5,966 bases of DNA from Candidatus Woesearchaeota archaeon. GTDB lineage: Archaea > Nanobdellota > Nanobdellia > CSSed11-243R1. Below, one piece after another: positions 1-4,437 of this stretch. The translations under genes and the position numbers were made by a program. Within the stretch, counting starts at the first letter, position 1. Every line of letters starts with the position of its first letter. Where the stretch lies: assembly GCA_007133845.1 (NCBI GenBank), contig SLLY01000025.1:1-5966 (forward strand). Direction: 5' to 3'. A model generated the notes under the pieces. It worked only from the letters and a program-made list of their open reading frames with translations, was not told where the DNA came from and made no database searches.

Positions 1-453
1 AATATTTACTTTTATATTTTCATCAAAAATTTTGATTTCATCTCCTACATTTTTGTTGTGCTGTTTTTTAGTTATTTCAAATGCCCGACACAATTTTCCA
101 GGTCCACTGCATAAATTTAAAATATTATTTGAATTTCTTCTTTTTTTCATTAATTTTATGCCCGAAATAGGTTCTATTGCTCTAATTAGAACACCACCTG
201 GATTTTTTTCATCGCAGGTAAAATTAAGCATGTGATACATTCCATAATTTAAATATATGTAAATTGTTCCATAATTTTCAATCAGAGGTTTTGAACGGGG
301 TGTTTTTTTCTTTGCGTGACTTGCAGCATCTTCTTTGTATGCTTCTGTTTCAACTATAATCCCAGAACACTTTCCAAAAACTAATCTTTTACCTAACAAT
401 TTTTTTGCAACTTTTAATGCATCATGTTTGAAAAAATCTTTTTTTAATTCCAT
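1..453 (-). CDS. mpg: DNA-3-methyladenine glycosylase, AAG/MPG family (C-terminus beyond window)
   Basis: Base-excision repair enzyme that cuts the N-glycosidic bond of alkylated or deaminated purines such as 3-methyladenine. The frame is open from the ATG at 453 to position 1, giving 151 residues. About 40-50 C-terminal residues of the family should lie outside the window. Family landmarks are all present: VETEAY at 34-39, with Glu37 matching the human AAG catalytic Glu125 and Tyr39 matching Tyr127; His46 matching His136; NYGMYHMLN at 69-77, with Tyr70 matching the intercalating Tyr162 and Asn77 matching Asn169; RAIEP at 91-95; and LCSGPGKLC near 115-123. The start fits the usual N-terminus and has a TATA-like TTTAAATA centred about 27 bases upstream with no Shine-Dalgarno site, so the mRNA is probably leaderless. 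It is divergent from the broken ORF at 488. Identification is firm; substrate range is known only from the family. Confidence 0.93.
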   Translation of the reverse strand, partial: MELKKDFFKHDALKVAKKLLGKRLVFGKCSGIIVETEAYKEDAASHAKKKTPRSKPLIENYGTIYIYLNYGMYHMLNFTCDEKNPGGVLIRAIEPISGIKLMKKRRNSNNILNLCSGPGKLCRAFEITKKQHNKNVGDEIKIFDENIKVNI

Positions 454-487
454 ACAGAAATTTAAAAATTTGTCATATTTAAATAAA
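454..487. promoter_or_regulatory. Divergent archaeal promoter, 34 bp between two ATGs
   Basis: The gap between the glycosylase ATG (453, minus) and the ATG at 488 (plus) holds two AT-rich boxes. On the minus strand TTTAAATA (476-483) is centred about 27 bases before the glycosylase A of ATG. On the plus strand the AATTTAAAA stretch (459-468) is centred about 24-26 bases before 488. Such distances place transcription starts at or next to the ATGs, predicting leaderless transcripts in both directions. In a genome this AT-rich, TATA-like strings arise easily, so the spacing is the main support. Confidence 0.5.
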
Positions 488-592
488 ATGGATTCGAAAA
501 AAGATGTATTTTAAGCATTATTAAAATCATTTGATATTATAGATAAACTCGTAGATGAAAAAGAAATTTCTAAACATAAATATGTTCTATAA
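488..592 (+). pseudogene. Tiny ORF interrupted by an in-frame TAA, possible gene relic
   Basis: Reading from the ATG at 488 gives MDSKKDVF, then TAA at 512-514, then a further 25 codons in the same frame (starting ALLKSFDIIDKLVDEKE) to a TAA at 590-592. The part after the internal stop reads like an amphipathic, charged helix with ordinary codons for this genome. The segment therefore looks like one short gene of about 34 codons with a single base change making a stop, for example AAA to TAA. A TATA-like box about 25 bases upstream would drive it. I do not recognise a family. It could also be chance or a sequencing error. Confidence 0.3.
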
Positions 593-595
593 ATC

Positions 596-614
596 AAAAA
601 ATAAAAAAGAAAAA
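596..614 (-). terminator. T-tract terminator after the 40-residue ORF
   Basis: Read on the minus strand, this is a run of T broken only by one C and one A, 31 bases past the TGA at 645-647. Archaeal RNA polymerase terminates at such T-rich tracts without needing a hairpin. A short C-run (plus GGGGG near 618-622) precedes it. No strong stem was seen. Confidence 0.45.
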
Positions 615-644
615 GATGGGGGTTTGGTTAAAAAATTTATAATC

Positions 645-767
645 TCAAGAAATAGTCCTTGTTCTGATTCTGCTAAGCCACCATTTAGCACCTTCAGAAA
701 AATCATTTTTGTTTGAGTTATCAACTATTTTCAACCATTCATCCATTTCATAAAATTTTCCTTTCAT
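645..767 (-). CDS. Hypothetical 40-residue protein with strong SD, possible +1 frameshift
   Basis: ATG at 767 preceded by GAGGTGAT (771-778) three bases upstream, the best Shine-Dalgarno match in the window, which is the main reason to believe it is translated. The product starts MKGKFYEMDEWLKIVDN and ends KWWLSRIRTRTIS. It has an acidic, aromatic-rich N-terminal 30 residues and an abruptly basic last 9. A +1 shift at codon 31 (CTT AGC, 672-677) would instead continue as LAESEQGLFLEIINFL and run 28 more codons to a TAG at 587-589. That continuation matches the character of the first part better and suggests a frameshifted or slipping gene of 59 residues. A TATA-like palindrome (823-834) and a structured leader lie upstream. 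No family is recognised. Confidence 0.5.
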   Translation of the reverse strand: MKGKFYEMDEWLKIVDNSNKNDFSEGAKWWLSRIRTRTIS

Positions 768-770
768 GAT

Positions 771-834
771 ATCACCTCATTCTCCTCAAAGTGGGAGGCA
801 GGTGAAGATTATCTTCACCCATTTAATATATTAA
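771..834 (-). promoter_or_regulatory. Promoter and structured leader of the 40-residue ORF
   Basis: In minus-strand order the segment carries TTAATATATTAA (823-834), a TATA-like palindrome; a perfect 19-bp palindrome (801-819); a short CCTC/GAGG hairpin (784-787 with 795-798); and the Shine-Dalgarno GAGGTGAT (771-778). The TATA position predicts transcription starting near 800-802, which would place the palindrome between TATA box and start, a usual spot for an archaeal repressor site. If transcription starts further upstream, the palindrome would be in the RNA. There TCACCT (plus 800-805) could pair either with its own partner arm or with AGGTGA of the Shine-Dalgarno site. Confidence 0.4.
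801..819. repeat. Perfect 19-bp palindrome
   Basis: GGTGAAGAT, one central T, ATCTTCACC: the two 9-base arms are exact reverse complements. It lies 34 bases upstream of the ATG at 767 and next to a TATA-like box. The symmetry suits a dimeric DNA-binding regulator. As RNA it could fold as a hairpin of about six pairs with a seven-base loop. Confidence 0.7.
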
Positions 835-848
835 TAGAGACAGTAGTA

Positions 849-917
849 TTAATACTTTGCAGGGTGTTGTCCACTAATACCAGTAATTCCAGTAATAAAA
901 AATTTATCCCCCCGCAC
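849..917 (-). other. Micro-ORF (22 codons, GTG start) with ITG-ITG-ISG repeat
   Basis: On the minus strand a GTG at 917 opens VRGDKFF, continues ITGITGISGQHPAKY and ends at TAA (849-851). The 9-bp DNA repeat at 871-897 falls in this frame as three Ile-(Thr/Ser)-Gly triplets, and the codons look normal for this genome. There is no good Shine-Dalgarno spacing before the GTG; a GGGGGGAT run lies inside the ORF instead. It may be a leader peptide, a gene remnant, or chance. It is recorded because it is the only reading frame that makes sense of the repeat. Confidence 0.18.
871..897. repeat. Three tandem imperfect 9-bp repeats
   Basis: CCACTAATA, CCAGTAATT and CCAGTAATA follow each other without gaps, differing at one or two bases. 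The unit length is a multiple of three and encodes Ile-Thr/Ser-Gly on the minus strand. It sits in the otherwise gene-poor stretch between the 40-residue ORF and the zinc-ribbon gene. With three copies, small-scale slippage is a sufficient explanation. Confidence 0.6.
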
Positions 918-959
918 TAAATAGTTATAGAAAAATAAGCTCAATAGATATTAAAAATG

Positions 960-968
960 TTTTTAAAT
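960..968 (+). promoter_or_regulatory. TATA-like box of the zinc-ribbon gene
   Basis: TTTTTAAAT on the plus strand is centred 27 bases before the ATG at 991. This predicts a transcript starting at or next to that ATG. It supports the 991 start over the in-frame ATGs at 970 and 976, which would then lie outside the mRNA. Confidence 0.5.
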
Positions 969-990
969 TATGGGCATGTTAATAAAAATT

Positions 991-1128
991 ATGAGATGTC
1001 TATATTGTCAAAGTAATAATATAAAACCTGAAAAAAAATTCCACCCATTTTCTCTTTCTGAAATAATTTTGGATAAAAAAGAGATGTCTAATTCTTATGA
1101 ATGTTTAAGTTGTGGAAAGAAATTTTAA
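991..1128 (+). CDS. Zinc-ribbon microprotein, 45 residues
   Basis: Small protein with two CxxC knuckles: C3-L-Y-C6 at the start and C38-L-S-C41-G at the end, separated by 31 residues. This is a standard four-cysteine zinc ribbon, so a structural zinc and a nucleic-acid or protein-binding role are likely. The ends resemble the ribbon of NrdR (MRCPxC ... CxxCGxxF), but the ATP-cone domain is absent and the middle does not match, so it is not NrdR. Start: ATG at 991, chosen over in-frame ATGs at 970 and 976 because of the TATA-like box 27 bases upstream and because ribbon proteins often begin MRCxxC. It is the only sizeable plus-strand gene here. Its TAA overlaps the trmI stop codon in convergent orientation. 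The exact function is unknown. Confidence 0.68.
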   Translation: MRCLYCQSNNIKPEKKFHPFSLSEIILDKKEMSNSYECLSCGKKF

Positions 1129-1847
1129 AATTTCAGCTTTCTAAAAAGTGCTATATATGCAGTATGTTTTATTTTAGGCCTGAACCTTAATTTTTCATCA
1201 GTAGATTCATTAACTATTACATCAATAGCTTTAATGAAAATAAAATTATGATTTTTTGTTTTTTCAATTAATTCTTCAACCTGGGATTTATTTGGAATGT
1301 AACAAACCAAATATCCTCCGGTTTTCAATGCTTTTTCAGCAGTATCTAAAGAATTCCATGGATCTGGCATATCCAAAATAACAACATCTATATTTTTTTC
1401 TTCAATTGAATCATGTGTACTCTGATTTTTAAAATTTACCCATTCTGAAAGATTAAAATTTTTTATATTTCTTTTAGCAATTTCCAAAAAATCTTCTCTT
1501 TTTTCATAAGAATAAATCTTTCCATTTGGTTTAACTAAATTTGCTAAATAACAAGTTAATGCACCACTACCAGAACCTGCCTCTACAACCTTCGAACCTG
1601 AAGAAATACCAGTTAAAGCAGAGATAACTCCCGCATCCTTTAATGTTATTATTTGCGGACCTCTTTCTATTTTTTCAAATTTATCTACAAAATTTACGTC
1701 AAGAACTATAAACTTTTCTCCTGTATTTGTCTCGACAATTTTTCCATGTTCCAGTTTTTGTTTTTCTATAAAACCTAAATGAGTATGTAAATCTTTTTCC
1801 TTTTCAATATATAATTTTTTCCCAGATTTATCAACAATAATCTTCAT
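1125..1847 (-). CDS. trmI: tRNA (adenine-N1)-methyltransferase TrmI (A57/A58)
   Basis: SAM-dependent methyltransferase that makes 1-methyladenosine at position 58, and in archaea often also 57, of the tRNA T-loop. The enzyme is usually a homotetramer. The 240-residue length is normal. Residues 1-60 form the small N-terminal domain; RGPQII (62-67) is the TrmI signature; VEAGSGSGAL (88-97) is SAM motif I; YEKREDF (114-120) carries the ribose-binding acidic residue Glu115; LDMPDPW (158-164) is motif IV, with Asp159 the expected catalytic aspartate; HTAY (228-231) matches the archaeal HTGY near the C-terminus. The only cysteines are Cys99 and Cys182, so the inter-subunit disulfides described for Pyrococcus TrmI are probably absent. 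The gene lies 54 bases after rpoD with a T-tract and a TATA-like box between, so it may be transcribed separately. Confidence 0.93.
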   Translation of the reverse strand: MKIIVDKSGKKLYIEKEKDLHTHLGFIEKQKLEHGKIVETNTGEKFIVLDVNFVDKFEKIERGPQIITLKDAGVISALTGISSGSKVVEAGSGSGALTCYLANLVKPNGKIYSYEKREDFLEIAKRNIKNFNLSEWVNFKNQSTHDSIEEKNIDVVILDMPDPWNSLDTAEKALKTGGYLVCYIPNKSQVEELIEKTKNHNFIFIKAIDVIVNESTDEKLRFRPKIKHTAYIALFRKLKF

Positions 1848-1869
1848 AATATCATTCTAATTTATAAAA

Positions 1870-1877
1870 ATTTTAAA
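1870..1877 (-). promoter_or_regulatory. TATA-like box of trmI
   Basis: TTTAAAAT on the minus strand is centred about 27 bases before the trmI ATG, the same distance seen for mpg, rps13 and the zinc-ribbon gene. Only a weak TGAT lies near the ATG as a Shine-Dalgarno candidate. A second TATA-like string (TTTATAAA, near 1862-1869) is closer and less well placed. Confidence is limited because the whole gap is A/T. Confidence 0.4.
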
Positions 1878-1888
1878 AAAACAAAAAA
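1875..1888 (-). terminator. T-tract after rpoD
   Basis: The minus strand reads six and seven T's separated by one G, 13 bases past the rpoD TAA. This fits the hairpin-free T-tract terminators of archaea and would end the rps13-rpoD operon, at least in part. It overlaps the proposed trmI promoter, so terminator and promoter would be superimposed. Confidence 0.42.
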
Positions 1889-1901
1889 TTTATCATTTCA
1901 G

Positions 1902-2612
1902 TTATTTAATTTTTTTATTAAATTCTTTTAATCTATCAGAAATTCTGGATATGGCGGTTAAAATGATTTCTCTGTGATTTAATTGTCCCCACGTCTCAAA
2001 ATCTACAACAAACTTATCTTCAACATATTCTGTATCTATATTTTCTTTGGCTTCCAATTCTTTTATCTTTTCTAAGTATTTTAAAATTTCTTTTTCGTTT
2101 TGAGGTTCTTTTACTTTGTTGTATTTTGGATAATTATAATAACTCATTGTACCTGTAGCCCATTTAGTATGTTCTGAACCGAATCCTAAAACAGCAGTTG
2201 CTACCAATTCTATCTCCTGTCCCTCTCTTAATTTTGCTATTGGAATTTTATCATAAACAGGAACAATTTCTTTATCTTTTGATTTTAAATCTCCTGAATA
2301 AACTGTTGTGGGTCCTTTTGCTTTAAGGGTAAACTTTACTTGACAAACCGAACATCCTTTTCCTTTACATTTGCATTCTTCCGGGAGATTATATGCTTTT
2401 AAATCAGTTTTAATTGGAATTAAACCAAGTCTATGTGCTACTATTTCATCATATAAAACAGAAGAATTTTTAGTAAATTCAACATCTTCAATGGCCATAA
2501 CAGGAACACCAACCATCGATGTTCTTCTTATGGAGTTCATAAAAACATCATCCACTCCATCAACTAAGAATTTAATTTCATTTTGATTTTTTTCGAGAAA
2601 TGTAATTTTCAT
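1902..2612 (-). CDS. rpoD: DNA-directed RNA polymerase subunit D (alpha/Rpb3 homologue)
   Basis: Assembly subunit that pairs with subunit L and nucleates the RNA polymerase core. It has 236 residues from the ATG at 2612. The frame stays open to 2690 inside rps11, but MKITFLEKNQNEIKF is the normal family N-terminus, it follows the rps11 stop by 7 bases, and GTGAG (2619-2623) is a suitable binding site. FMNSIRR (24-30) with VPVMAIEDV (37-45) is the alpha-like dimerisation signature, and the C-terminal helix (about 206-236) completes that domain. Cys80, Cys82, Cys87 and Cys90 form a C-x-C-x4-C-x2-C loop like the zinc loop of Rpb3. The ferredoxin-like Fe-S domain of some archaeal D subunits is missing: the 160-200 region is a short charged helix without cysteine. 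Last gene of the tight ribosomal cluster. Confidence 0.95.
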   Translation of the reverse strand: MKITFLEKNQNEIKFLVDGVDDVFMNSIRRTSMVGVPVMAIEDVEFTKNSSVLYDEIVAHRLGLIPIKTDLKAYNLPEECKCKGKGCSVCQVKFTLKAKGPTTVYSGDLKSKDKEIVPVYDKIPIAKLREGQEIELVATAVLGFGSEHTKWATGTMSYYNYPKYNKVKEPQNEKEILKYLEKIKELEAKENIDTEYVEDKFVVDFETWGQLNHREIILTAISRISDRLKEFNKKIK

Positions 2613-2618
2613 AGATAA

Positions 2619-2623
2619 CTCAC
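2619..2623 (-). promoter_or_regulatory. Shine-Dalgarno of rpoD, containing the rps11 stop
   Basis: GTGAG lies six bases before the ATG at 2612, and its TGA is the stop codon of rps11. This supports the 2612 start over the longer open frame and suggests termination-coupled reinitiation. Confidence 0.6.
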
Positions 2624-3018
2624 ATCCTTCTCCCTCTTCTTCCGCCTCTTTTTTTGCAACCATTATGCGGAATTGGAGTAACATCTTCAATTGAACCTAT
2701 TTTAAGTCCTGCTCTGGCTAAAGCTCTTATAGCAGGTTGTGCTCCAGGTCCCGGATTTTTTTGTTTTATCCCCCCTGGTGCTCTTACTTTTATGTGAACA
2801 CCTGTAATTCCTTTATTGAGAGCTTCTTCTGCTGCTACTTTTGCTGCATCCATTGCAGCGTGTGGTGACGCACCCAATCTATCTGCTTTTACTTGAGAAC
2901 CACCACTAACTTTTGTAATAGTTTCTGAGCCCGTTATATCTGTAATGTGTATAAATGTATTATTATAACTCGCATATATATTTGCAACTCCCCACTTTGA
3001 AGCATCTTTTTTAACCAT
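2620..3018 (-). CDS. rps11: Small-subunit ribosomal protein uS11
   Basis: Platform protein of the 30S subunit that contacts 16S rRNA near the E site. Full length at 132 residues. Family features include [19 protein letters not shown] (9-27), [11 protein letters not shown] (49-59), [18 protein letters not shown] (87-104) and the IEDVTPIPH stretch (110-118), followed by a basic GGRRGRRM tail typical of archaeal and eukaryotic forms. The loop reads PHNGC (117-121), whereas archaeal sequences commonly have PHDGT. Asn119-Gly120 matches the bacterial site where isoaspartate is formed. Start: ATG at 3018 with GTGAT five bases upstream, two bases after rps4. Translation is probably coupled to rps4. 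Confidence 0.97.
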   Translation of the reverse strand: MVKKDASKWGVANIYASYNNTFIHITDITGSETITKVSGGSQVKADRLGASPHAAMDAAKVAAEEALNKGITGVHIKVRAPGGIKQKNPGPGAQPAIRALARAGLKIGSIEDVTPIPHNGCKKRGGRRGRRM

Positions 3019-3020
3019 AT

Positions 3021-3767
3021 TTAATCACTTTTTTCCTCTTTTTTTATTTTATTATTTTCTTGTTTTTTATTATCTTTAGGGACTTCTTCTTTTTTTACCT
3101 TTTCAACTTCTTTTTGCTTTTCAATAGGTTTTTCTTCTTTTGATTCTTCTTTTTTCTTTGGGATTTTGGTTTCTTTTTTGTCTTCTTTAAGTTTTTCTCC
3201 AGCTTTTATTTTAGTCATATCTGGATCCATTGTTTCTTTAGCTTCTTTCTTTTCTCTTGCGGCAACCCTTTCAGGATGCATTTCTGAAAAAATTGAAGAA
3301 TTTTCAGAAAAACCTATTTGGCTTTCTTCTGAAATTCTAACTAAGTATGAAGGGGAAGTGATTTTATTTTCACCTATTTTAATATGTCCATGAGTTATAA
3401 ACTGTCTTGCTTGTTTTATAGAATTTACCATTTTTTTCTTTAATAAAATTGTTTGAAGTCTTCTCTCGAGGAGATCTCTAATATCTAATGCCAATATGTC
3501 TTCAATATGAGAATCCTCTTTAATTATTCCTAATGCAGCAAGTTTTGATATAAGTTGTTGTTTTTCTAACTCCGCTTGTTTATCTTTTAGTGGAATAAGT
3601 CTTCTTGCTTGAGCTCTAAAATTTCTTAATGTAGACTGAACTTTCCAAATTTCTTTTTTGTTTTTATAACCATATTTTTTTCTTAGTTGTGATTCCTCTT
3701 TTATTCTCTTCATCTGCCAAAGATGTTCTGGTCCCATGTATTTTTTTCTCAATTTTGACTTAACCAT
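3021..3767 (-). CDS. rps4: Small-subunit ribosomal protein uS4 with Lys/Glu-rich C-terminal extension
   Basis: Primary 16S rRNA-binding protein that starts 30S assembly. Archaeal uS4 is usually about 170-185 residues; this one has 248. Residues 1-60 match the archaeal N-terminus (RKKY, then [19 protein letters not shown] at 39-57). The S4 RNA-binding fold spans about 102-155 with [11 protein letters not shown] and the conserved [15 protein letters not shown] (118-132). MHPERVAAR (163-171) ends the conserved part. From about residue 172 the protein is a low-complexity tail dominated by Lys and Glu with a few Pro, likely disordered, with no recognisable domain. Start: ATG at 3767, five bases after rps13, with GTGAT four bases upstream. 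Confidence 0.96.
   Translation of the reverse strand: MVKSKLRKKYMGPEHLWQMKRIKEESQLRKKYGYKNKKEIWKVQSTLRNFRAQARRLIPLKDKQAELEKQQLISKLAALGIIKEDSHIEDILALDIRDLLERRLQTILLKKKMVNSIKQARQFITHGHIKIGENKITSPSYLVRISEESQIGFSENSSIFSEMHPERVAAREKKEAKETMDPDMTKIKAGEKLKEDKKETKIPKKKEESKEEKPIEKQKEVEKVKKEEVPKDNKKQENNKIKKEEKSD
3024..3028 (-). promoter_or_regulatory. Shine-Dalgarno of rps11
   Basis: GTGAT five bases before the ATG at 3018. It lies within the last sense codons of rps4 (Ser-Asp), so the ribosome finishing rps4 covers it, which suggests coupled translation. Confidence 0.6.
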
Positions 3768-3771
3768 TTAT

Positions 3772-3776
3772 ATCAC
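3772..3776 (-). promoter_or_regulatory. Shine-Dalgarno of rps4, containing the rps13 stop
   Basis: GTGAT four bases before the ATG at 3767. The TGA inside it is the stop codon of rps13, so the same bases end one gene and position the ribosome for the next. Confidence 0.6.
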
Positions 3777-4306
3777 TTTTTCTTTTTTGGTGCGGAAGTT
3801 TGTGCTTTTTTCTTTTGTGGTTGAAGTTTCTTTCTTACAACACCCACAGTAGAACCTCTTCTCCCTCTAACATTTGCACCTCTAGAGCGAGTTCTCTGTC
3901 CTCTAACTTTATAATTATAAGAATGTCTAATTCCTTTATACGTTTTTAAAGATTTTAATCTTCTTACATCCATTTTTTTAACAAGTTCTAAATCAGAAGC
4001 TAATATATGCATATCTTTTCCAGTTTTGATGTCCTTTTGTCTATTACATAGCCATGAAGGAATGCCAAATTTTTCTGGATTATTTAAAACATCTTTTAGT
4101 TTCTTTATTTGTTCTTCTGATAATTCTGCAAATTTCATATTTTCTAAATCCAAAGATTTTCTAATCGCTTTAGCATAACTCCAACTTATACCTCTTATAG
4201 AAGTTAAAGCATGTTCTAATCTTTTGCTTCCATCGATATCTGTTTCAGCTATACGAATTATTTTTTTAAATTCTTCTTTTTTAGTTTTTGATTTTTTATC
4301 TGACAT
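3773..4306 (-). CDS. rps13: Small-subunit ribosomal protein uS13
   Basis: Head protein of the 30S subunit that forms intersubunit bridges and contacts the P-site tRNA through its tail. It has 177 residues, somewhat longer than the roughly 150 usual in archaea because of a lysine-rich N-terminal stretch (1-15) and a Lys/Gln tail ending SAPKKKK. Archaeal hallmarks are IIRIAETDIDGSKRLEHALTSI (16-37), NNPEKFGIPSWLCNRQKD (75-92), DVRRLKSLKTYKGIRHSYN (113-131) and VRGQRTRSRG (134-143) before TVGVVRKK (153-160). First gene of the cluster. The ATG at 4306 has a TATA box centred 27 bases upstream and only a weak GGTG nearby, so the operon mRNA is probably leaderless at this end. Confidence 0.96.
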   Translation of the reverse strand: MSDKKSKTKKEEFKKIIRIAETDIDGSKRLEHALTSIRGISWSYAKAIRKSLDLENMKFAELSEEQIKKLKDVLNNPEKFGIPSWLCNRQKDIKTGKDMHILASDLELVKKMDVRRLKSLKTYKGIRHSYNYKVRGQRTRSRGANVRGRRGSTVGVVRKKLQPQKKKAQTSAPKKKK

Positions 4307-4328
4307 TATTAAAACACCGAATTTATAC

Positions 4329-4337
4329 TTTATAAAA
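4329..4337 (-). promoter_or_regulatory. TATA box of the rps13-rps4-rps11-rpoD operon
   Basis: TTTTATAAA on the minus strand is a near-consensus archaeal TATA box centred 27 bases before the rps13 ATG, placing the transcription start at the initiation codon. It lies between the terminator of the surface-protein gene and rps13. No clear purine-rich BRE precedes it. Confidence 0.6.
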
Positions 4338-4377
4338 GTAACTACTCAATATTAAACATTATTTTTAAACTTTACTC

Positions 4378-4419
4378 AAAAATAAAATAATCAGCCGAAG
4401 GCCAAATAAAGCCTTCAGC
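4378..4419 (-). terminator. Hairpin plus T-tract terminator of the surface-protein gene
   Basis: On the minus strand GCTGAAGGC (4411-4419) and GCCTTCGGC (4394-4402) form a nine-pair stem with one G-U wobble and an eight-base loop, followed by an interrupted T-run (4378-4390). It begins 18 bases after the TAA at 4438-4440. It looks like a bacterial intrinsic terminator and is the most GC-rich local structure in this part of the window. Confidence 0.65.
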
Positions 4420-4437
4420 AAGTGAGGTGAGTATATT

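Noticed and set aside
32..235. Plus-strand open frame of 67 codons
   Set aside because: It lies opposite the glycosylase, whose catalytic motifs are unmistakable in the minus frame.
845..856. Palindrome AGTATTAATACT as a second operator
   Set aside because: Twelve bases of mostly A/T are expected by chance in this composition, and no spacing relation to a gene start was convincing.
780..990. tRNA or other structured RNA gene in the gene-poor stretch
   Set aside because: No cloverleaf, T-loop GGTTCRANTCC-like element or GC-rich fold was found; the sequence is mostly A/T with only short palindromes.
480..990. CRISPR array or insertion element
   Set aside because: Repeats are only 9 bp without spacers, there are no terminal inverted repeats with a transposase, and no cas-like gene is present.
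970..1128. Zinc-ribbon gene starting at ATG 970 or 976
   Set aside because: These in-frame ATGs would lie almost on the TATA-like box. The 991 start fits the 27-base spacing and the usual MRCxxC beginning.
1902..2690. Longer rpoD reading frame starting at 2690
   Set aside because: It would overlap rps11 by 71 bases. The family N-terminus begins at the ATG at 2612, which has a GTGAG site.
2371..3393. Plus-strand open frames 2371-2586 and 3166-3393
   Set aside because: Antisense to rpoD and to the Lys/Glu tail of uS4; the Ser/Leu/Phe-rich products mirror the opposite-strand composition.
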